In this document: positions 58,424-64,000 of the stretch, piece after piece
Layout of the letters: every line of letters begins with the position of its first letter
How positions within the stretch are numbered: position 1 is the first letter of the stretch
Assembly (NCBI GenBank): GCA_964030785.1
Contig: OZ034970.1
Coordinates: 42,216,377-42,280,376 of the forward strand
Length of the DNA: 64,000 nt
Source: Siderastrea siderea
Taxonomy: Eukaryota > Cnidaria > Anthozoa > Scleractinia > Rhizangiidae
Direction: 5' to 3'
Notes under the pieces: model-generated
Told to the model about the DNA's origin: nothing
What the model saw: the letters and a program-made list of their open reading frames with translations, nothing else
Database searches by the model: none
Program-made: the position numbers and the translations under genes

Positions 58424-61400
58424 GAAAACTTGACCGAAATATTAATCTCGAAAGCTGATATTAGTAATCTAATTATAGGGGGTGACTGGAATGTCACTCT
58501 CGAGGCTGTTGATAAGAAAGGTGGCATTCAGTGTGGAAACCAAGTGTTTATAGAGATCTGGTTGCGGAGTTTATGGATGAATTAAACCTTGTTGATATTC
58601 TAAGAATTAAGAACCCTGGCAAAAGGTGTTTTACTTACGAATCTAGCGCACTTAAAATGAAATCAAGAATCGATTTCTTTCTCATTCCCAAATCTCTCAT
58701 TGCTAGTACTAAAGCCGCTGATATTAAAACTGCAATTGCACCCGATCACAAGGCCATTAGACTTTTCTTGCAATTCGAAAGCAAGAAAAAGGGCCCCGGT
58801 CTATGGAAATTCAATAATTCTTTACTGAACGATGATACCTTTGTTAATTTGATTACAACAAATTATTCGATAATATGCAGGAAATACGCATATTTGACTA
58901 ATCTAAACTTGAAATGGGAAATGATTAAAATGGAGATCCAAAGTTTGACTATCCCGTACGCCAAGAAAGAAGCTAGAAATGTAAGAAATCTCGAAAAGCA
59001 GTTGGAATCACGTAGAGAGTCACTAGAAAGTAAAATAAACGCAAACCCGGACGACGGCACCGACGCTGAACAACAAGAATACGAGCGTCTCAAAACTGAA
59101 TTACGTCGCATCTACGAGAAGAGGGCAGACGGTGCTATCCTCCTCTCAAAAATAAGGGGGATTGAACACGGAGAGAAACCAACAAAATATTTCTTTAATA
59201 TGGAGCGTAGAAACTACAACAAGAAAACAGTAACTGAACTTACCGTGGCAGGAGGAACAGGAGAGCTTTGATGTGTCTCCGGTGCGGAAAGTCACCCGGT
59301 GAAGACGGTTTTACTGTAGATTTCTACCAATTTTTCTTTGAATTACTGGGCGAAGAACTTCTCGACAGTATTAATGCCTCATATGACGATAATGAATTAA
59401 GTATCTCTCAACGCAGAGGGGTGATTACACTCATCCCCAAAGAGGATGCAAATTTAAAAGACTTATCAAATTGGCGACCCATCACGCTTCTTAATGTTGA
59501 TTATAAAATCGCCTCCAAAGCCAGTGCTACTAGAATAGTAAAGGTACTCCCACTACTTATTAACTCCAATCAGACAGGCTTTGTCAAAGGGCGTTACATA
59601 GGAGAAAATATTCGTCTAATAAATGACATTTTAGAACAGACCAATGCTCAAGACATCCCCGGAATTTTACTCTTGTTAGACTTCAGAAAAGCTTTTGATA
59701 CAGTGGAATGGGGCTTTATCCAAAACACTCTAGACCTATTTAATTTTGGAAGCAATAGTAAACAATGGGTAAAGACATTTTATAATAACACTGAGAGCTC
59801 TGTTCTCCACAACGGATATGCAACAAATTATTTCAAATTATCAAGAGGTGTTAGACAGGGTTGCCCCCTTTCTCCCTACCTGTTTATATTGGGAGCGGAG
59901 ATCCTTGCAGCAAGGGTAAGACTGGAGAGGAACATTGAAGGCATTACAATTCTTAATACAGAGCACAAGATAAGCCAGTTCGCCGATGATACGTCTTTAT
60001 TTCTAAAGAATATTGATTCAATTACCAACGCAATTGAAATACTTCGGGTGTTTGGAAACATATCTGAACTTAAACTCAATTTAGGAAAAACCAAAGCAAT
60101 TTGGCTTGGATCATGGAGGCATAAGGAAAACAAACCCTTAGGACTAAATTGGACGAATAAGCCTGTGCGAGCCCTTGGAATTTTTATTTCTTACAATGAG
60201 CAAGAAAACGATAAGAAAAATGTGGCTTAAAAAATTGACAATCTGAACATCAAACTAGATTTATGGAGAGGGCGCAAACTCTCCCTCTTCGGTAAGTGCC
60301 TTATTGTCAAAACCCTGGGAATTTCACAAATTGTTTGTTCAGCATCCATGCTTGACATCAGCCCTAATGACACTTCCGGAATTAAGAAGTCCATTTTTAG
60401 TTTTATTTGGAACAAGAAACCAGATAAGATCAAAAGAAATATTATGTGCCAAGACTATATAAATGGGGGACTGCGGGCCCCTGATCCAGATATTCTATTT
60501 AAATCTTTGCGGTTAGCCTGGATCTCAAGGCTACTGATACCTGACGAAACTACAACAGAACCCTGGAAATCTATTCCATCTCATTTTTTTAAGAAGTATG
60601 GTGGACTAAATTTCCTTCTTCGATGTAATTACGATTACAAAGTTTTAGAGAAAATCTGGAATTCCAGTTTTTTATAGGCAAATATTAGCAAATTTTCTGG
60701 AAATTAGGAATTTATATCAACACGACAATGGTCAAGATTTGATTCTCTTTAACAATAAAGATATCCTGATTGATGGGAATAGTTTCTTCTTACAAAAATG
60801 GAAAGAAAAAGGCGTCATCTCAATTCAGGACATCTTGGGCAATGATGGAAAGCCCTTAACATTTAAATCATTTCAGGACAAATTTAAGATCAAATGTAAT
60901 TTCTTAAGCTACCTACAGGTTATTTCTGCAATTCCCAAGCATCTACTACATAAGGCAAAATCCTTAGGCAGGCGAGAAAGCCCTACAGCTGATAAAACAA
61001 CCTTTCCTCTGACGCCGTCATTAAATATTGATCTTTACAAAATGAAGTGCAAGGACTAGTATTGGCTCTACATCAATGGTACTACCTGTAATGCCACAGG
61101 ACCCAAAAAATGGGAAAAAGAACTAAAATCAGGGAATATTGATTGGAAGGCAAAATTTAATAACATTGGAAAAATATGTCATGAAAACAGATTACGAGAA
61201 TTCAATTTTAAGTTACTCCATAGACTAACTGTTACTAAAAAGGAGCTGTGCACCTATGGTGTAAATGATGAAAACAGATGCCCATACTGTGAAGAGCCAG
61301 ACTCTATTCTCCATACTTTCGTTGAATGCCACTACACTCAAACTTTTTATGTTAAAGTTGTTGATTGGTTCAATGCAAAATTCAACTGCGCTTTTTCTCC

Positions 61401-61570
61401 AACGTCTCATGAAAAATTATTCGGAACAGACCTAAATACTTCAAGGAGTAATGAGCTTAAATTTAATTATTGTCTACTATTTGCAAAGTACTACCTATAC
61501 TACCAGAATGTACTATAGAGCTTGCAATATTACTGAATTTGTGTTAAAATTGGAACAAAAACTATTTATT
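58424..61570 (+). pseudogene. L1/Tx1-like endonuclease/reverse transcriptase, main piece, degenerate
   Basis: It starts in the endonuclease (LIIGGDWNVTL), shifts frame at a two-base insertion near 58533, and runs to a TGA near 59271 (GIEHGEKPTKYFFNMERRN). The reverse transcriptase frame 59268-60230 has NWRPITLLN, LLLDFRKAFDTVEW, GVRQGCPLSPYLF and QFADDTSLF. The linker before KSPGEDGF looks shortened. After a TAA the frame goes on to 60677, then in another frame to the zinc-finger-like CPYCEEPDSILHTFVEC near 61280-61330 (zf-RVT type). Several stops and shifts make it non-functional. Confidence 0.88.
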
Positions 61571-61942
61571 GAGAGTCGTCTTAAAAGAAAACTTCTTGTG
61601 TGAAAATGCTTCTTCCCTTTAACACGTCTTGTAAGTAGTTTCGTTTTTGTAATAACGTACTATATTTTATGTTTTATGGTTTTGTGTTCGACTACACTAT
61701 TTTTTGTATTATCCTAGTTTTACCTTTGCTTAATCCTTTTTTTTTCTTTGTTTTTTTTCCCCAATATATTATCTTGTGTGATTTCCTTTTCAAAATGTAA
61801 AAAAATGTATTGCAAAGTGCGGTAATGTAGTGAATATACCAAAAAGTTTCTATAAATAGCTAAAGGAATGTCAGTGTTAAAAATGTATGTAATGTCATGT
61901 CAATAAACATTATTTTAAAAAAAGACATCGGCATCTTTCTTT

Positions 61943-62180
61943 TTCATCGAATAACGTCATAGTGTCAGGGCCGTAACCAGACTTTTCTGATAACCGAGGA
62001 AATTACGAAAGCGCCGAAGGCGCGAGCTTTTAGGGGGGACTAGGGGCATGCTCCCCCAGAAAATTTCGAAATCTAGACGCTCGGAAATGCCATTTTTAGC
62101 GTTTTCCTGGTGGCTTTTTCCCCCAAACATAATCAAAATCCAAACTAACTTTAACAGTGTTCCTGGTGCCAATAAAGTAG
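61943..62180. repeat. Interspersed repeat fragment
   Basis: CAGGGCCGTAACCAGA at about 61967 followed by GGCGCGAGC...GGGGGGACTAGGGGCATGCTCCCCC resembles the end of a DNA transposon I remember as widespread in cnidarians. No second terminus was found. Confidence 0.4.
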
Positions 62181-62446
62181 AGCTGTTTTAATATATAACA
62201 GGGGCATTCCTTTCCTATTGCATGACAGATAGGAAAATATGAAATAATCAGCCAGTTCAGAGATCAAAGCACCTGGAGTTGATATTTCCCCAGTTTAATT
62301 CCAGTGTAAGCAAGTATAAATGTTTGAACTCTAATAGCTCTTCTACAACATTTCCAGTTTGTGAAAAGAGTGAAGAAAGTATGTATTAAATGTATGTATG
62401 TATTAAATTTTACATCCAAATCCCCCTCTTTCTAGCTGTGATTTTT

Positions 62447-62517
62447 CCCCTATGCCCCCTTCTGGTTTCCCAACCCCCCCCCCCCTCCAGGTAATTATTG
62501 CACAGTCCCTAAGGGTA
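62447..62517 (-). repeat. Inverted copy of the G-rich element end seen at 48466
   Basis: A C tract followed by TCCAGGTAATTATTGCACAG and TCCCT is the reverse complement of the start of the 48466 element and of its copy-B counterpart near 58370. Confidence 0.65.
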
Positions 62518-63123
62518 GGAAAACGGGAATTCAAATTTGCCAACCTACATTCGAGGTCCCGATCAAAATACCCGCTAAAAATCGATTCAATCCATAGTCA
62601 GCGCTTTAAAACCACAACACATTTCAAAAAGGATAAATCCCCTACCTTTCTATGTGATTCAATCGTCAATTGGTTTATCTGTCGAAGTACAGCCCTGCAT
62701 TAAAAACGAACTAACTTTTCGAAATCGCCGCCATCACAGGCTTGTAAGGAAAAGAGGGTCAAAACTAACGGTCAAGCCTAGGACAAAGCGCCAAATTTCG
62801 CTCCACCGGGGGACGACATGAGTGACTTCTGCGTCGCCAAATGCCAAACTCACCCTCTCTCCGGTAAGTCAAGTTTTATACCTGAATGCGACCCGCGCGC
62901 GATTTCCCGCCGAAATTTGAGCGGTACAACACTTGATTTGAGAATAACACTAGAGACGGGAATCAGCATCTTTTTGTATAAACATTTTTTCATGCAATGA
63001 CTTAATGACCGTTGGCTAATAAACGAAACAACTAACGTCACTGGCCTCTTGGCTGAAAGAATGTCTTTGAATTCGTTGATTATGACTGATTTGTAGGGAT
63101 GTTACTAAAACGAGGAATGGGGA
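62518..63123. other. Upstream region of the last gene
   Basis: No coding motif seen. TAA at 63106-63108 is in frame with and just upstream of the ATG at 63124. Confidence 0.4.
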
Positions 63124-63496
63124 ATGGGAAATGGGAGTTTGGAGTTTGCGCAGTACGGCAAAGAGACGACGACTGGACGTGGTAAGTGAAAGATGGAAGG
63201 TAAGAATATTTATCTGTCCGTTTTTCCCGAGTTTTGGAATTATTGAGTTTCTGTTTATCAAAATTAACCAAAACTGTTGTTTTGCAGGTAATGTGAGCGA
63301 CGATAATGTTAAGGATCACGAGGTTTATATCGTTATCGACAGGTTGGTGTAAAAAGATTCGTATCACTTTGAGTACAGTCACTTCGAGTGTTATTATCAA
63401 AACCAATTGTTCTGTGTATTTTGACGTTTTAGCGACGAACCAGTGACAGAAAATGATTCTATGTTTGCAAATGGCGAGAATGAATCTTTGTTTAAG
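63124..63496 (+). CDS. Unidentified gene, first three coding exons (partial)
   Basis: Exons 63124-63181, 63288-63342 and 63433-63496 join in phase (1, 2, 0) with good GT/AG signals. The product starts MGNGSLEFAQYGKETTTG, continues NVSDDNVKDHEVYIVIDS and DEPVTENDSMFANGENES, and ends ...LFK at a GTATGA donor. An in-frame TAA precedes the ATG. The sequence is acidic and polar, like a cytoplasmic N-terminal tail. I recognise no family. Later exons would lie beyond the window or beyond the inverted duplication. Confidence 0.5.
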
Positions 63497-63985
63497 GTAT
63501 GAAAACGTAGAATACGCCTTGAAAATTTAAACTGACCGCGCTGAATTATTTTTAGCATTTTACATCCATCGAATTTTGAATTGTTTTTAATTTAATGGCG
63601 TTCATTTTTGAGTTACAATGTAGATTCATTTATGGTTTGAGAAAGAACTGAGTGAAGTGACTAGAATATTGAGCTATTCTCCATAATTCCTCTCTGGGGT
63701 ATTTTCTTTTTAATTGAAGAACAGTTAATATTGCAGTCACTTTACTCAGTTCTTTCTGCAAACCATAAATTAATCTAGATTGTAACTCAAATATGAACGC
63801 CATTAAAGTCAATTCAAAATTCGATGGCAAGTGCTCTAACAGTTAAGCAGCGGTCGGTTTAAATTTTCAAGGCGTATTCTACGTTTTCGTACCTTAAACA
63901 AAGATTCATTCTCGCCAGTTCAAACATAGAATCATCCTCTGTCAGTGGTTCGTCGCTAAAACATCAGAATACATAGAACATGTAA
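63408..63985. repeat. Inverted duplication spanning an exon
   Basis: 63408-63682 and 63718-63985 are imperfect reverse complements. The left arm contains the third exon of the gene at 63124 with its acceptor and donor; the right arm contains the same on the minus strand. A non-duplicated centre of about 35 bp separates them. Arms differ by substitutions and small indels, so the event is not very recent. Confidence 0.88.
63893..63955 (-). pseudogene. Inverted, frameshifted copy of the third exon
   Basis: It keeps a TTTTAG acceptor and GTACG donor on the minus strand but is 63 bp against 64 bp in the original. The lost base changes the frame after DEPLTEDDSMF. It could only be used by antisense transcription. 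Confidence 0.75.
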
Positions 63986-64000
63986 GTTACACCCGAAGCG

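Larger units (their letters stand above)
52563..61929 (+). mobile_element. L1/Tx1-like non-LTR retrotransposon, 5'-truncated and split by the duplication
   Basis: The 13-mer GGCATCTTTCTTT flanks the whole unit (52550-52562 and 61930-61942), as a target-site duplication. The 5' part (52563-53263) stops in the endonuclease. The rest resumes at 58424 with 560 bp repeated, and runs to AATAAA (61902-61907) and a short A tail. The element therefore inserted once and was later broken by the segment duplication. It begins inside the endonuclease, a usual 5' truncation. Confidence 0.85.

Noticed and set aside
59268..60230. Independent reverse transcriptase gene
   Set aside because: The frame continues the endonuclease part of the L1-like element after a frameshift and is followed by more element sequence; not a separate gene.

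Overview
The window reads as nuclear DNA of an anthozoan cnidarian, most likely a stony coral. Reasons: animal genes with GT/AG introns (BROX, RNF216, an organellar Na+/H+ exchanger, an animal haem peroxidase, a secreted PAN-fibrinogen protein), a very high load of short fold-back elements, a tRNA-derived SINE, CR1-like and L1/Tx1-like retrotransposons, and long microsatellites. The phylum call is moderately firm; the order is a guess from remembered repeat families.

Layout. 308-4232 (+): the 3' six exons of a membrane-anchored haem peroxidase. 4.3-12.4 kb: no confident gene; a SINE, a second SINE head and several inverted repeats. 12397-14187 (-): an intronless NHE6/7/9-type exchanger. 14.2-21.0 kb: fold-back elements. 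21402-23471 (-): intronless RNF216/TRIAD3 RBR ubiquitin ligase, head to head with 23861-31622 (+): BROX, 11 coding exons ending in a CaaX box, with a 389-bp shared upstream region. 33013-41921 (-): four-exon gene for a secreted PAN plus fibrinogen-domain protein of 318 residues; its first intron carries a TGAG array of about 1.1 kb and nested TIR transposons. 42143-58422: two near-identical copies of a multi-kilobase segment. Copy A has a 1200-bp hAT-like insertion and is followed by a CR1-like element; copy B has the empty hAT site and lacks 4.17 kb. An L1/Tx1-like element (52563-61929 with a 13-bp target duplication) is split by copy B. 63124-63496 (+): first three coding exons of an unidentified gene, followed by an inverted copy of its third exon.

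The most informative structure is 42-62 kb. All junctions fit one event: a direct tandem duplication of 42143-53263 with one breakpoint inside the L1-like element, plus presence/absence differences between the copies. Equally important, the pattern could be two alleles joined by the assembler; read depth and spanning long reads would decide. Elsewhere, BROX exon 8 has been triplicated into two dead pseudo-exons, and the CR1-like element has all visible endonuclease and reverse-transcriptase catalytic residues but a single in-frame stop between a SAP-type domain and a 2A-like motif.

Exon joins were built by hand from splice signals and reading phase; no alignment or search was run. Family identities rest on recognised motifs.
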